A stretch of 39,353 nucleotides of DNA, from the NCBI GenBank assembly GCA_011042305.1, contig DQXI01000009.1, forward strand, positions 1 to 39,353. The letters are read 5' to 3'. Each line of letters starts with the position of its first letter. The first letter of the stretch is position 1. Source of the DNA: Desulfobacteraceae bacterium (GTDB lineage Bacteria; Desulfobacterota; Desulfobacteria; Desulfobacterales; UBA2174). The position numbers were made by a program, and so were the translations under genes. Below the pieces are notes generated by a model. That model ran no database searches. It was not told where the DNA came from and saw nothing but the letters and a program-made list of their open reading frames with translations. This document shows positions 11,469 to 19,551 of this stretch, piece by piece.

Positions 11469-12285
11469 GCACGTCGATCATGGTAAACACCCGGCCGCCG
11501 GCGCCCTCGGCCACCTTGCATGCCAGATAGGCCACGGCGTCCAGGGTCCCCTTGGCGTACACGTCCCGGCCGTTGACGTTGTGGGTGAATTCGAAGTGCA
11601 CCGTGCCGTCGGCCGAGTCGAGGGTGTAGGTATGCCACCCGTGGCCGGAGAGGTATTGTTCCGGAACGCCCCAACCCTCCCTTTGGATGCCGGGATCGCG
11701 CACCATTTCAATCTGCTGCGTATTGAAATCCACCCCGAGTCGCTGGAAGGCCTGGACCACGGCCTTGGCCGTGCCGCTGGTGTCCGCCTTGCCCCGCTGG
11801 TGGCTTTCGCGCACCTGCAGGCGGTAGCCGGCGAACAGGCCGGGGAAGGTGGCGGCGGCATATTCGAGCATGGCCTGAAAACCCACGATCTGCTTGGCCA
11901 TGTTGGGGGCGATCACCGCCGCGATGGACGAGGCTTGCACCTCGGCGTGGAGCGCGGCCCGGTCCCCGCCGGTAGTGCCCATGACAAAGGGCAGGTTGTG
12001 GCGGCAGTAGAAGGCGGCGTTGTCGTTAACCGCCGAGGGGTGGGTGAAATCGACGGCGATGGGCCGGCCGTAAGCCTCGAGGATGCCGGGCATCCGCCCG
12101 TCGCGGTCCTCGGGCCGCACCAGGGCGGCGGTGAAGCCGTCGATCTCCACCTGCTTGGCCTGGATCTCGGGGCCGGTGAGGGAAAAAGGGACGACGGCGA
12201 AGCGGGCGTCGGCCAGCGCATGGCGTGCGAGCACCTGGGCCACGTTGCCGGGCAGACCGTTGATCATGACGGGGATGGGTGCCAT
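11455..12285 (-). CDS. dapB: 4-hydroxy-tetrahydrodipicolinate reductase, plant-type DapB
   Basis: NAD(P)H-dependent reductase of the lysine/meso-diaminopimelate pathway. The 276-residue product starts at ATG 12283-12285 behind AAAGGAGG; the frame is open far upstream but that is a shadow inside the preceding gene. Motifs match the plant-type subfamily rather than the E. coli one: a nucleotide-binding loop at NGLPGNVA, VDFTHPSAVNDNAAFYC, FVMGTTGGDR, VIAPNMAKQ and ESHQRGKADTSGTA in place of the E. coli HHRHK motif. It is the last gene of a leftward plsB/MurU-AmgK/dapB set, 73 bases after its neighbour. It ends convergently inside the end of the acyltransferase gene with no terminator between. 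Confidence 0.9.
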   Translation of the reverse strand: MAPIPVMINGLPGNVAQVLARHALADARFAVVPFSLTGPEIQAKQVEIDGFTAALVRPEDRDGRMPGILEAYGRPIAVDFTHPSAVNDNAAFYCRHNLPFVMGTTGGDRAALHAEVQASSIAAVIAPNMAKQIVGFQAMLEYAAATFPGLFAGYRLQVRESHQRGKADTSGTAKAVVQAFQRLGVDFNTQQIEMVRDPGIQREGWGVPEQYLSGHGWHTYTLDSADGTVHFEFTHNVNGRDVYAKGTLDAVAYLACKVAEGAGGRVFTMIDVLKGL

Positions 12286-12358
12286 TGGGGGGCCTCCTTT
12301 ACTACTTCTGGGTGAAGTCCGCTTGTTGTCGGACCTTGGTTTGTGGGTTTGCCGCGAT

Positions 12359-14032
12359 CTATAGCCGCTGGGCAAGAGCCTGCAATGGCGCCAGTTGCGG
12401 ATCGGCCATCCCGGCCAGCCGGCGCTTGAGGCCGGCGAGGGCCGCGGGGATGTAGTCGGCGAAGCGGGTTTTCCCCTTGACCCGAGACAGGAAGCCGAAG
12501 GCGCCCAGGATTTGCAGGTTGCGCGCCAGGGCGCAGTACCGGTAGCCGGTGACGAAATCTTGCACCCTTCGGCCGGAAAGGCCGAGGCCGGCCACGGCAT
12601 CGGCCAGCAGGGCCTCCTGGAGGCGCGGCGGCAGATCCACGTAGGGATCGATGAGCAGGCTGGCCAAATCGTAGGCCAGGGGACCGATGCGCCCTCCCTG
12701 GTAGTCGATGATGCCGATGCGGCCCCCGGCGAGCATGATGTTGCGCGACTGGAAGTCCCGGTGCATGAAGCCGACGGTCTCGATGCGGCCGATGCAGTCG
12801 GCCAGGTGCTCGAAGGCCGGCACGAGCTTGTCGTCACTGACGGCGGCACCGGCCACGGCCCGGACATAGCCATCGAGGAAGTAGCGGCCTTCCCGTTCCA
12901 CGATGGTCTGCCGGTCGTAGCGCGCCCCCTGGTGGCACCAGGCGGGGTCGAAGCATTGCGCCCCGGCATGGGACATCTGTCGCAACACCTCGATGACGCG
13001 GCGGTACAAGTCGCGCAGGGCCAGCGGGTCGCCCTGGCGGACGGCAACGGATTGGAGGTTTGTGTCGCCAAGATCCTCCATCAGCACCTGGCCGGCGAAC
13101 GGTTCTGCCGCCAGGATGGCCGGCACCGGGACCTGCTGTCGATGCAGATGGCGGCCGATGGCGACGAGCGCCCTCGCTTCGCTGGGGCGCTCGTCGCCTG
13201 AAATGCCGTGGTCGGCCAACACCGCGGTGGTGTCGCCGGCCCGGAGGCGATACCAGCGTCGGTCCGAACCGTCGCCGGCCAGGGGTTCCCAGGTCACCGC
13301 GGCCGGGTCCACGCCGGGGGAGAAGGCCCGAGGGATGATGGCCTCGGCAGCGGCGCGCCGGTATCGCTCCGGGGTGCCGGCATCGGTCCAGGCGGCGGTG
13401 GTCGGCAGCGCCCGCAGCCGGTACCCGTCCTGCTGGAGGGCCTCGTAGGCGGCAATGCTGTCGGCGAAGCCGGATCCGGGCAGAAAGTCGAGCACCAGCG
13501 GGTCGAGGACCTGGATGCCGGTAAAGGTGCGCAGCCGCCCGGCGGCCCGGGCGGCGGACGCCTCCCGGGGGCTCGGGCGCAGCCGCAGGATGGAACCGTC
13601 CGGGCCGACGACGATGGAGTTGAGCGCCGGGTGGTCGGTTACCACCAGGGTGGCCGGATCGCCGTGGCCGGCGTGGTAGCGGTAAACGGCGGCAAAATCC
13701 ACCGCCGTGACGATGTCGCCGTTGACCACCAGGAAGGGGCGCCGATCCCAGAAATCCCGCAGGTTGGCGATGGCGCCGCCGGTGCCCAAAAGCCGAGGTT
13801 CGTGGCGAACGATCAGTGGGATGCCCCAGCGCCCGGCGGCCAAGGCGGCGGTGACCGCCGGCGCCAGGTGATGGGTGTTGACCGCTATCGCCTCGCAGCC
13901 GGCGTCCGCCAGTTGACGGATCAGGCGCTCCAGCATCGAGATTCCCCCTACCGGGAAGAGCGGTTTGGGCAGGCGCTCTGTCCAGGGCCGCAGCCGGGTT
14001 CCCAGGCCGGCGGCCAGTACCAGCGCCTTCAT
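12359..14032 (-). CDS. Fused MurU-like nucleotidyltransferase and AmgK-like sugar kinase
   Basis: Two-domain enzyme of 557 residues. Residues 1-235 form a sugar-phosphate nucleotidyltransferase: LAAGLGTRLRPWTE at about 6-19, PKPLFPV at 22-28, LGTGGAI and NGDIV (metal site) at 82-108. Residues 245-557 form an aminoglycoside-phosphotransferase-fold kinase: HRDFQSRN at 424-431 with catalytic Asp426, IIDYQ (metal Asp443) and GPLAYDLASLLIDPY. In Pseudomonas, AmgK phosphorylates MurNAc/GlcNAc at C1 and MurU makes UDP-MurNAc, from two adjacent genes; here they are one chain in the order MurU-AmgK. Peptidoglycan recycling is inferred; a heptose or other sugar substrate is possible. The start overlaps the plsB stop (ATGA), so the two are co-translated. 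Confidence 0.82.
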   Translation of the reverse strand: MKALVLAAGLGTRLRPWTERLPKPLFPVGGISMLERLIRQLADAGCEAIAVNTHHLAPAVTAALAAGRWGIPLIVRHEPRLLGTGGAIANLRDFWDRRPFLVVNGDIVTAVDFAAVYRYHAGHGDPATLVVTDHPALNSIVVGPDGSILRLRPSPREASAARAAGRLRTFTGIQVLDPLVLDFLPGSGFADSIAAYEALQQDGYRLRALPTTAAWTDAGTPERYRRAAAEAIIPRAFSPGVDPAAVTWEPLAGDGSDRRWYRLRAGDTTAVLADHGISGDERPSEARALVAIGRHLHRQQVPVPAILAAEPFAGQVLMEDLGDTNLQSVAVRQGDPLALRDLYRRVIEVLRQMSHAGAQCFDPAWCHQGARYDRQTIVEREGRYFLDGYVRAVAGAAVSDDKLVPAFEHLADCIGRIETVGFMHRDFQSRNIMLAGGRIGIIDYQGGRIGPLAYDLASLLIDPYVDLPPRLQEALLADAVAGLGLSGRRVQDFVTGYRYCALARNLQILGAFGFLSRVKGKTRFADYIPAALAGLKRRLAGMADPQLAPLQALAQRL

Positions 14033-16650
14033 CGGCCGGCCAACACGTCCAGGTAGCGGCGGATCTTGTCGGCGTAGGCGGCCGCGATGGGCGCGTCGCC
14101 GCTCTGGCCGATGCCGCGGCTGATGAAAAAGTCCACCGCGTTCTTGTAGTTGATCCGCGAGAGGGCCTCCTTGCGCTCGATTTCTTCGGTCTTGAACATG
14201 CGCGTGCCGAGGGCCTCGATCTTCTTGAGCCGCTCCTTGACCTCCATCGGTTGGCCGCCGGCGGCGCGAAAATGGTTCACGGCGATCCAGTACGATTCGA
14301 GGTAGGTCTGGAGGAAGGCACTGAAGAGTTTGAGCCTCTTGTAGCCGGCACTGGTGAGGTTGTACGTGTCGGGCAGGGTGGAATGGGGCATGAGGACGGC
14401 GTCGTCGATGAAGGCCTTGAGGGTCTTGCGCACGTAGTACTCCGGCGGGCGCTCGATGTCGTAGGCGAACTCGTTTTTGAACAGCTGCTGGAGCTCGCGG
14501 TAGGTGCCGTGGAGGTCGGCCGAGGCGAACTGGAAGGCATCACGGTCCAGGATGGCCAGGGCCGTGGCCGCCGCCGGCACGAAGAAATGGATCGCGTTGT
14601 TTTTGTAGTACTCGAGATTGGGGCGCTTGTTTTCGTTGACCGTGTAGACGACGTCCCGGTCTGCGGCCTGCTTGCCCAGGTCGAGGGATTCGATGAACCG
14701 TCGCTGCTGGTAGGCCTCGAAGGCCTGCTCGATGGCCCGGGTCTGGTCCAGCAGCAGGGTGTCGGCCAGCGGTGCCTGCTGGGCCTCGAGGTAGGCCAGG
14801 TATCCCTGGATGGCGTCCATGAGGTCCTCGCGGGCGAAGCGCCGCCGCGGGAGGTTGAGGGCGGCGGACGCCACCAGGGCATGGGGGGTGATGATGGTCA
14901 CGGCGTTGATGGCATTGATCACCCGGAAGGCCACGTTGCGGCTCAAGGCCGCCTGCTCGGCGCGGCTCAGCGTGTCGTAGGCGATGGCGTTGCGTTCCAG
15001 CAGGGCCTTGAAGGAAAACGGCTCCTGAAAGCGGACGTAGACCCGGCCGTAGCGTTTTTTCAGAAAGCGGCGGGCCCGGATCACCTGGCTGAGGTTTTCC
15101 GGCTCCTTGGCGCTGCCCTCCATTTCCTTCAGGTAGGCGCTTTCTTCCAGCACCCGGTCGTAGCCGATGAAGATGGGCACGAAGACCAGGTCTTCGCAGG
15201 CCTTTTCGTGGTAGCTGCGGATCAGGGTCGACAGGAGCCCCAGCTTGGGCAGGATCATCTTGCCGGTACGGCTGCGGCCCCCTTCGATGAAAAACTCGAT
15301 GTTGAACCCCTCCTGGAGAATCTTGTAAACGTACTCGGCGAACACCCTCGCGTAGAGCCTTTTGCCCTTGAAGGTGCGGCGGATGAAGAAAGCGCCGGCG
15401 TTTCGGAACACTGGCCCCAGGGGGAAGAAGGAGAGGTTTTTGCCGGCGGCCACCAGGGGGCAGGGCATGTTGTTGTGAAAAAGCAGGTAGCTGAGCAGCA
15501 GGTAGTCGATGTGACTCTTGTGGCACGGGATAAGGATCAGCGGCCCTCCCCGGGCGGCCTCCTTGACGCGGCGCAGCTCGTCGGCGTTGACGCTGATGCC
15601 GTCGAACATGGTGTTGAGCAGAAAGCGCACGGTCACCGAGAGGATGTTGAGCAGCGTGATGCTGTAGCCGGCGGCGATTTCATCAAGGTAGCCGGCGGCC
15701 TTGCGGCGCACCTGGAGCAAGGGGAGATTCTCCTCGGCGGCATAGGCGTTGAGAAAGGCCGCCATGCGATCGCCGGTGAGGATGCTTTCCTTGAGCTCCT
15801 GGCGCGACTTGAGCACCGGGCCGGTGATCGTCTGCCGGTGGCGGTTGATCTGCCGCAGCAGCTCGCGGCGCAAGGCCAGGGCCTGGTAGGCGGCGTCGCG
15901 GGCCGCAAGATCCGGCCGGGCGAGGAAATCGCGCAAATTCAGCGGTTCGGAGATCTCCACGAAGATCCGTCCCGGATGCTTGAACATGGTGACCAGCCGG
16001 CGCAGCCGGCCGGGACACAGTTCGCTGCCAAAGAGCATGTCGAGGAGCTTCGGCTCGGTGGAAACCGGGTTGCGGCCGAAGAACATCAGCTGGGGGACGA
16101 TGAATATCGGCCGGTCGAGGCGCTGTTGCAGTTCCACCAGAGTATGCAGCGGATCGAGCTGCGCCTTGACGAAGCGCTTGTAAAATCCGCCGCGCCGCAC
16201 CAGGGCCAGGTGGGCCGCGGTGCCGGATGCCAGGCAGCGGGCCGCATAGCCGCTTTCAACCGGCTTGGGCAATGAAAGATGGCGCAACAGATGCTCGCAG
16301 CCGGCGGCCAGGATCTGCACCAGACGTGAGAGCGGCTGCAGCAGTAGAATGTGATGGTCGAAGCTCAGCTCCGGCACCGGAAGCCCGAGCTGGCCGTAGC
16401 GGCTGTGGTAGAACAGGTACTCGAAGCGGCTCTTGTACTTGGAGACGTACACAATGATGCTTCCGGCGGGCAGGGAGCGGATCTTTTCGCTTTCTGCCGG
16501 CTGGAGCGTGATGCCCGAGTAAAAGAGCCGCAACAGCCAGGAAATCAGGGCGCCGGGGCGCCGGGGGAGATAAACGCTGTAGTGGTCGAGGGTACCTTTG
16601 AGCAGTCGATCGCGCCAGTGGGCCAAGGTTTTCATCGGTTTTGGGTTCAT
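14029..16650 (-). CDS. plsB: Glycerol-3-phosphate 1-O-acyltransferase PlsB
   Basis: Membrane-associated enzyme that acylates glycerol-3-phosphate from acyl-ACP/acyl-CoA, the first step of phospholipid synthesis. The 873-residue length is close to the E. coli enzyme (807). The acyltransferase core shows CHKSHIDYLLLSY (HX4D at about residue 375), FIRRTF, FFIEGGRSRTGK and FVPIFIGYD, the four PlsB blocks. N- and C-terminal helical extensions are also typical. I use the ATG at 16648-16650, with AGGAAAA eight bases upstream; a second Met five codons in is possible. It heads the leftward unit; a candidate promoter lies about 100 bases upstream. It is unusual to find a PlsB-type rather than PlsX/PlsY system outside gamma-proteobacteria, but it occurs in Desulfobacterota. 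Confidence 0.94.
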   Translation of the reverse strand: MNPKPMKTLAHWRDRLLKGTLDHYSVYLPRRPGALISWLLRLFYSGITLQPAESEKIRSLPAGSIIVYVSKYKSRFEYLFYHSRYGQLGLPVPELSFDHHILLLQPLSRLVQILAAGCEHLLRHLSLPKPVESGYAARCLASGTAAHLALVRRGGFYKRFVKAQLDPLHTLVELQQRLDRPIFIVPQLMFFGRNPVSTEPKLLDMLFGSELCPGRLRRLVTMFKHPGRIFVEISEPLNLRDFLARPDLAARDAAYQALALRRELLRQINRHRQTITGPVLKSRQELKESILTGDRMAAFLNAYAAEENLPLLQVRRKAAGYLDEIAAGYSITLLNILSVTVRFLLNTMFDGISVNADELRRVKEAARGGPLILIPCHKSHIDYLLLSYLLFHNNMPCPLVAAGKNLSFFPLGPVFRNAGAFFIRRTFKGKRLYARVFAEYVYKILQEGFNIEFFIEGGRSRTGKMILPKLGLLSTLIRSYHEKACEDLVFVPIFIGYDRVLEESAYLKEMEGSAKEPENLSQVIRARRFLKKRYGRVYVRFQEPFSFKALLERNAIAYDTLSRAEQAALSRNVAFRVINAINAVTIITPHALVASAALNLPRRRFAREDLMDAIQGYLAYLEAQQAPLADTLLLDQTRAIEQAFEAYQQRRFIESLDLGKQAADRDVVYTVNENKRPNLEYYKNNAIHFFVPAAATALAILDRDAFQFASADLHGTYRELQQLFKNEFAYDIERPPEYYVRKTLKAFIDDAVLMPHSTLPDTYNLTSAGYKRLKLFSAFLQTYLESYWIAVNHFRAAGGQPMEVKERLKKIEALGTRMFKTEEIERKEALSRINYKNAVDFFISRGIGQSGDAPIAAAYADKIRRYLDVLAGR

Positions 16651-16748
16651 GTGATTTTCCTGCCCGCAGGGCGCACGCCTCCAGGCAAAGCAACCGGGCG
16701 GCGGCGCCGGCCGATGGTTGAAAAAGGCAAGCTTGGAACAAGTTTGAA

Positions 16749-16777
16749 AAAATAACAGATCCGGTGGTTGAAGGCAA
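16749..16777 (-). promoter_or_regulatory. Candidate sigma-70 promoter for plsB
   Basis: On the minus strand TTGCCT (16772-16777) and TATTTT (16749-16754) are separated by exactly 17 bases, each matching four of six consensus positions. It sits about 100 bases upstream of the plsB start in an AT-rich patch. By-eye call only. Confidence 0.4.
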
Positions 16778-16883
16778 TTTTTTGTTGATGGCCGACCCGG
16801 GGCGGCTACCAGGGGGCGTTTCGGGAAAAAGGGGCTTGTGTTCCAGGCGGGGTTATGGTAGGTCGATTCCAGCCTGACGCGGC

Positions 16884-16912
16884 TTGGTTTAATCTGATTT
16901 TACTGATATCAT
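16884..16912 (+). promoter_or_regulatory. Candidate sigma-70 promoter for the small membrane protein
   Basis: TTGGTT (16884-16889), a 17-base spacer and TATCAT (16907-16912), in the most AT-rich part of the gap. It would give a 5' leader of about 80 bases before the strong AAGGAGGGG site of the gene at 17003. Together with the downstream terminator it makes a self-contained transcription unit. Confidence 0.5.
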
Positions 16913-17002
16913 TCTAAAATAGCTGCCGGTGAAGTCGACGCCGGCACGCCTCGAACATCAGTCCGCACTTTAATTTCAAACCAGCAAGGAGGGGTAGGGT
17001 TT

Positions 17003-17290
17003 ATGAAAACGTTAATCGGTGGCGCGGTTGCAGCGGTTCTGGGCCTGATCGGCCTTTCCGTGTGGTTCGAAGAATTTTTGCAGATCCTGGCCGGCGCACT
17101 TCCCATCATGCTGCTGCTCGGTGGGGGCTTGGCCCTGTACCTGGGTTTTGACGAGCTCAAGGACACCTGGAAGAAGGAAGAACCGGTGGAGCCGGCGGCT
17201 GCGGACGCAGGCGACGACGTAGAGAAGTACAAGAAGGAAGTCGAAGCGCTGAAAAAGGAAATCGAGACGCTCAAGGGCGAAAAAGCCTGA
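17003..17290 (+). CDS. Small two-helix membrane protein with C-terminal coiled coil
   Basis: 95-residue protein that I do not recognise. Residues 3-22 (TLIGGAVAAVLGLIGLSVW) and about 28-48 (ILAGALPIMLLLGGGLALYLG) are two membrane segments with a short acidic loop (FEEF). A linker rich in Glu/Pro/Ala follows, then a heptad-patterned Lys/Glu helix at 72-93 (VEKYKKEVEALKKEIETLKG) that should form a coiled coil in the cytoplasm. The ribosome site AAGGAGGGG is excellent and codon use matches neighbours, so it is a real gene. It has its own candidate promoter and a strong terminator, i.e. a monocistronic unit. A scaffold or envelope-stress role is possible but unsupported. Confidence 0.78.
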   Translation: MKTLIGGAVAAVLGLIGLSVWFEEFLQILAGALPIMLLLGGGLALYLGFDELKDTWKKEEPVEPAAADAGDDVEKYKKEVEALKKEIETLKGEKA

Positions 17291-17329
17291 TCGCCCCTCG
17301 GTTGACTTTCCCCAACGTTCCGCCAGATG

Positions 17330-17370
17330 AAGAGCCCGTACCGCCGCGGTACCGGGCTCTTGTCTTTTTC
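17330..17370 (+). terminator. Rho-independent terminator after the small membrane protein
   Basis: A 14-15 bp stem (AAGAGCCCGTACCG pairing with CGGTACCGGGCTCTT, one bulged G), a three-base CCG loop at 17344-17346, then TGTCTTTTT. It lies 40 bases after the stop at 17290. The other strand has no T-run after the stem, so it should act rightwards only and does not serve convergent namZ. Confidence 0.88.
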
Positions 17371-17393
17371 ACGGGCCTTGCCGGCCCTCCCCC

Positions 17394-18566
17394 TTAATCG
17401 TAGAGCAGCCAGCGTCGGCAGCGGCGTTTGAAGCGTTCCGCGTCGGCCCGCCACTGGGCCGCCAGGGCGCCGATGTCGGCCATGGACGCCAGGCGTTCGG
17501 CCAGTCGCCCGTCGCCGAGAATCAGGTCGATGGGTCGCCGCTGGAACTCGTACTCGTAGGGCGGGGCCTTCCATGCGAAAGCCTCGCCGCTGGTGCGGAT
17601 AACGGCTTGCAGCAGGCGCAGGCTCGTCTCGTAGGGGCGAAAGCGGTCGGGGCGGGTCACGTGCAGTTGAAACCCTCGGCAAAGCCGGCCCTGCCATTTT
17701 TGGGCGGTGGGCTCGAAGGCGCAAGGCCGAAGCACCGTTCCCGCCGGTGGGGCGCCCAGCGCCTCGAGCACGGCGCGGACGTCAATGAACGGGGCCCCGA
17801 ACAGCTCGAAGGGCTGGGTTGTGCCGCGGCCCTCGGAAACGTTGGTCCCCTCCCAGATCACCTGGCCGGGATAAACCAGGGCGGTGGTCGCAGTGGGCAT
17901 GTTGGGCGATGGCGCGACCCAGGGCAGGCCGGTGTCGGCAAAGTACATGCGACGGTGCCAGCCGCGCATGGGCACCACCCTGAGGTCGCAGTCGATCCTT
18001 CTTTCCGCCTTCATCAGGCGGGCCAGTTCGCCGATGGTCAGGCCGTGGCGCATGGGCAGCGGGTGACGGCCGACGAACGAGGCCCAATCCGGATCAAGGA
18101 GGTTGCCCTCGACCCGGCGGCCGCCGAGGGGATTGGGCCGGTCGAGGACCACCACCGTTTTGCCGTGGGTCGCCGCGGCTTCCAGGCAGTAGCTCAAGGT
18201 CCAGATAAAGGTGTAGACGCGGCAGCCGACGTCCTGCAGGTCCACCAGCAACACGTCGATGGGGGCAAGCATGGCGGCATCGGGAATGCGCGTGCGGCCG
18301 TAGAGGCTGAAAACCGGCAGCCCCGACAACGGATCCCGGCAATCGGCCGATTCGATCATGTTGTCCTGCTTTTCGGCGAAGAAGCCGTGCTGGGGGCTGT
18401 AGAGGGCCGTGAGCCAGCCGGGCCAGCGCGCAGCGATGCGCCGGGCGGCATGCTGCAGGCGGGCGTCCACCGAGGCCGGGTTGCACAGCAAGCCGAGCCG
18501 CCGCCGGCGCAGATCGCGGGGCGGCGAGGCGAGGAAGATCTCCAGGCCGGTCTGAACACGAGGCAT
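17394..18566 (-). CDS. namZ: DUF1343 / NamZ-type exo-beta-N-acetylmuramidase
   Basis: Family characterised in Bacillus subtilis NamZ, which removes terminal MurNAc from peptidoglycan fragments. The 390-residue product shows the family landmarks: GLLCNPASVD, SPQHGFF, LYGRTRIP, LLVDLQDVGCRVYTFIWTL, LDRPNPLGGRRVEGN, MRHGLTIGELA, PSPNMPTATTALVYPG, GTNVSEGRGTTQPFELFGAPF. I start at ATG 18564-18566 with GGAG about ten bases upstream; an in-frame TTG at 18638 is less likely. The first 20 residues show no clear signal peptide, unlike secreted NamZ, so the protein may act in the cytoplasm or the start may be longer. Single-gene unit, convergent with the small membrane protein and near a MurU/AmgK fusion that could use released MurNAc. 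Confidence 0.85.
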   Translation of the reverse strand: MPRVQTGLEIFLASPPRDLRRRRLGLLCNPASVDARLQHAARRIAARWPGWLTALYSPQHGFFAEKQDNMIESADCRDPLSGLPVFSLYGRTRIPDAAMLAPIDVLLVDLQDVGCRVYTFIWTLSYCLEAAATHGKTVVVLDRPNPLGGRRVEGNLLDPDWASFVGRHPLPMRHGLTIGELARLMKAERRIDCDLRVVPMRGWHRRMYFADTGLPWVAPSPNMPTATTALVYPGQVIWEGTNVSEGRGTTQPFELFGAPFIDVRAVLEALGAPPAGTVLRPCAFEPTAQKWQGRLCRGFQLHVTRPDRFRPYETSLRLLQAVIRTSGEAFAWKAPPYEYEFQRRPIDLILGDGRLAERLASMADIGALAAQWRADAERFKRRCRRWLLYD

Positions 18567-18813
18567 GGGGCGTTCTCCAGCTGGGGTTTGAAGCAACGGA
18601 TTTCTCGCCCTTTTAGCATATTCCGGCGCCTGGTCCAATCGGCTCGGGACTCGCTGAAGGATCGCCTCGCGGCGAGCCGGATTTACGGGGGCTGAATTCT
18701 TCTTGGACTGCGCAGGCGCAATAAAGCCTTGACAGGCCCCCGGCGCGACAATAGAAATACAGGTTTATGCGATAGGTGCCGCGCCGCTTCGGGGTGGCTG
18801 GAGGAGCAACACA
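18567..18813. other. Divergent intergenic region between namZ and the kor operon
   Basis: 247 bases without a gene. It carries a good rightward promoter candidate (18729-18757) and a weaker leftward one (18610-18638, TTGGAC, 17 bases, TAAAAG on the minus strand) for namZ. Nothing else recognisable. Confidence 0.5.
18729..18757 (+). promoter_or_regulatory. Candidate sigma-70 promoter for the P-loop/kor operon
   Basis: Perfect -35 TTGACA (18729-18734), 17-base spacer, then TAGAAA (18752-18757, four of six). The start of transcription would be about 50 bases upstream of the GTG start at 18814, whose ribosome site is GGAGGAG. Confidence 0.5.
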
Positions 18814-19539
18814 GTGCAGATAGCGCTCAAGGGCCTGGTCATCATCGTCGGCAACTACGGCAGCGGCAAGACCGAGGTGGCCATCAATCTTGCGGTCCAC
18901 CGACGCCGGGCGGGCGTCTCGGTGCGCCTGGCCGACCTTGACTTGGTCAATCCGTACTTTCGCACCCGCGAGGCCCGTGGCGTGTTGGGGCGGCTGGGCA
19001 TCGAGGTGGTGCTGCCCCCGGCGCGCTACCTCAACGCCGATTTGCCGATTCTCGATCCGGCCGTGGCCGGATTGATCCGTCAGCCGAGCGAATTGACGAT
19101 TCTGGACGCCGGGGGGGACGACGTGGGGGCCACGGTGCTCTCGGCCCTGCATCACGTGTTGGCCGAGGCAGGGGGCCAGGTGCTACAAGTGGTTAACCCC
19201 TTGCGCCCCTTTACCGATACCCATGCCGGCTGCCGGCGTATCCGCCGCGAGATCGAGGCGGCCGCCCGGCTGAAAGTCACCGGCCTGGTGGGCAACGCCA
19301 ACCTCATCGACGACACCGAGCCGGCCCAAGTGATCGAGGGGTACCGGTTCGTCAAGGCCCTGGCGGAGGAAAGCGGCCTGCCGCTGGTTTTCGTCACCGT
19401 TCCGCACCATCTGGCCGCCGCCTGCGGCGTCGAGGACTGGGTTTGTCCGGCGCTGCCGATCCGGCGGCAGCTCGTGCCGCCCTGGATCCGTCCTGCCGAC
19501 CTTGGGCCGGATTCCTCAAACGGTCTGAAGACATCCTAA
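18814..19539 (+). CDS. P-loop ATPase (CobQ/MinD-like) at the head of the kor operon
   Basis: 241-residue soluble protein starting at GTG 18814 behind GGAGGAG. Residues 13-20 (GNYGSGKT) form a Walker A loop; LADLDLVNPYFRTREA and TILDAGGDDVGATVLS resemble the switch regions of MinD/SIMIBI-class NTPases, though the deviant-Walker lysine is absent. No Cys cluster is seen that would make it an iron-sulfur scaffold. The precise role is unknown. It lies 12 bases before the ferredoxin subunit korD and shares the promoter, which suggests a job in assembly, maturation or regulation of the oxidoreductase; that is inference from position only. Confidence 0.75.
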   Translation: MQIALKGLVIIVGNYGSGKTEVAINLAVHRRRAGVSVRLADLDLVNPYFRTREARGVLGRLGIEVVLPPARYLNADLPILDPAVAGLIRQPSELTILDAGGDDVGATVLSALHHVLAEAGGQVLQVVNPLRPFTDTHAGCRRIRREIEAAARLKVTGLVGNANLIDDTEPAQVIEGYRFVKALAEESGLPLVFVTVPHHLAAACGVEDWVCPALPIRRQLVPPWIRPADLGPDSSNGLKTS

Positions 19540-19551
19540 GGAGTATACCTG

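Larger units (their letters stand above)
16651..17002. other. Divergent intergenic region between plsB and a small membrane protein
   Basis: About 350 bases with no gene. It is more AT-rich than its surroundings and holds back-to-back promoter candidates (16749-16777 leftwards and 16884-16912 rightwards). Between them, about 16780-16880, I see no repeat or hairpin of note. Confidence 0.6.

Noticed and set aside
12286-13071. In-frame extension of dapB upstream through the neighbouring gene
   Set aside because: It lies inside the confirmed MurU-AmgK frame, and dapB has a strong ribosome site at its own ATG.
14251-16275. 674-codon open frame on the plus strand inside plsB
   Set aside because: Antisense shadow of a secure PlsB gene in GC-rich DNA; composition is His/Glu/Gly-rich and no motif is recognisable.
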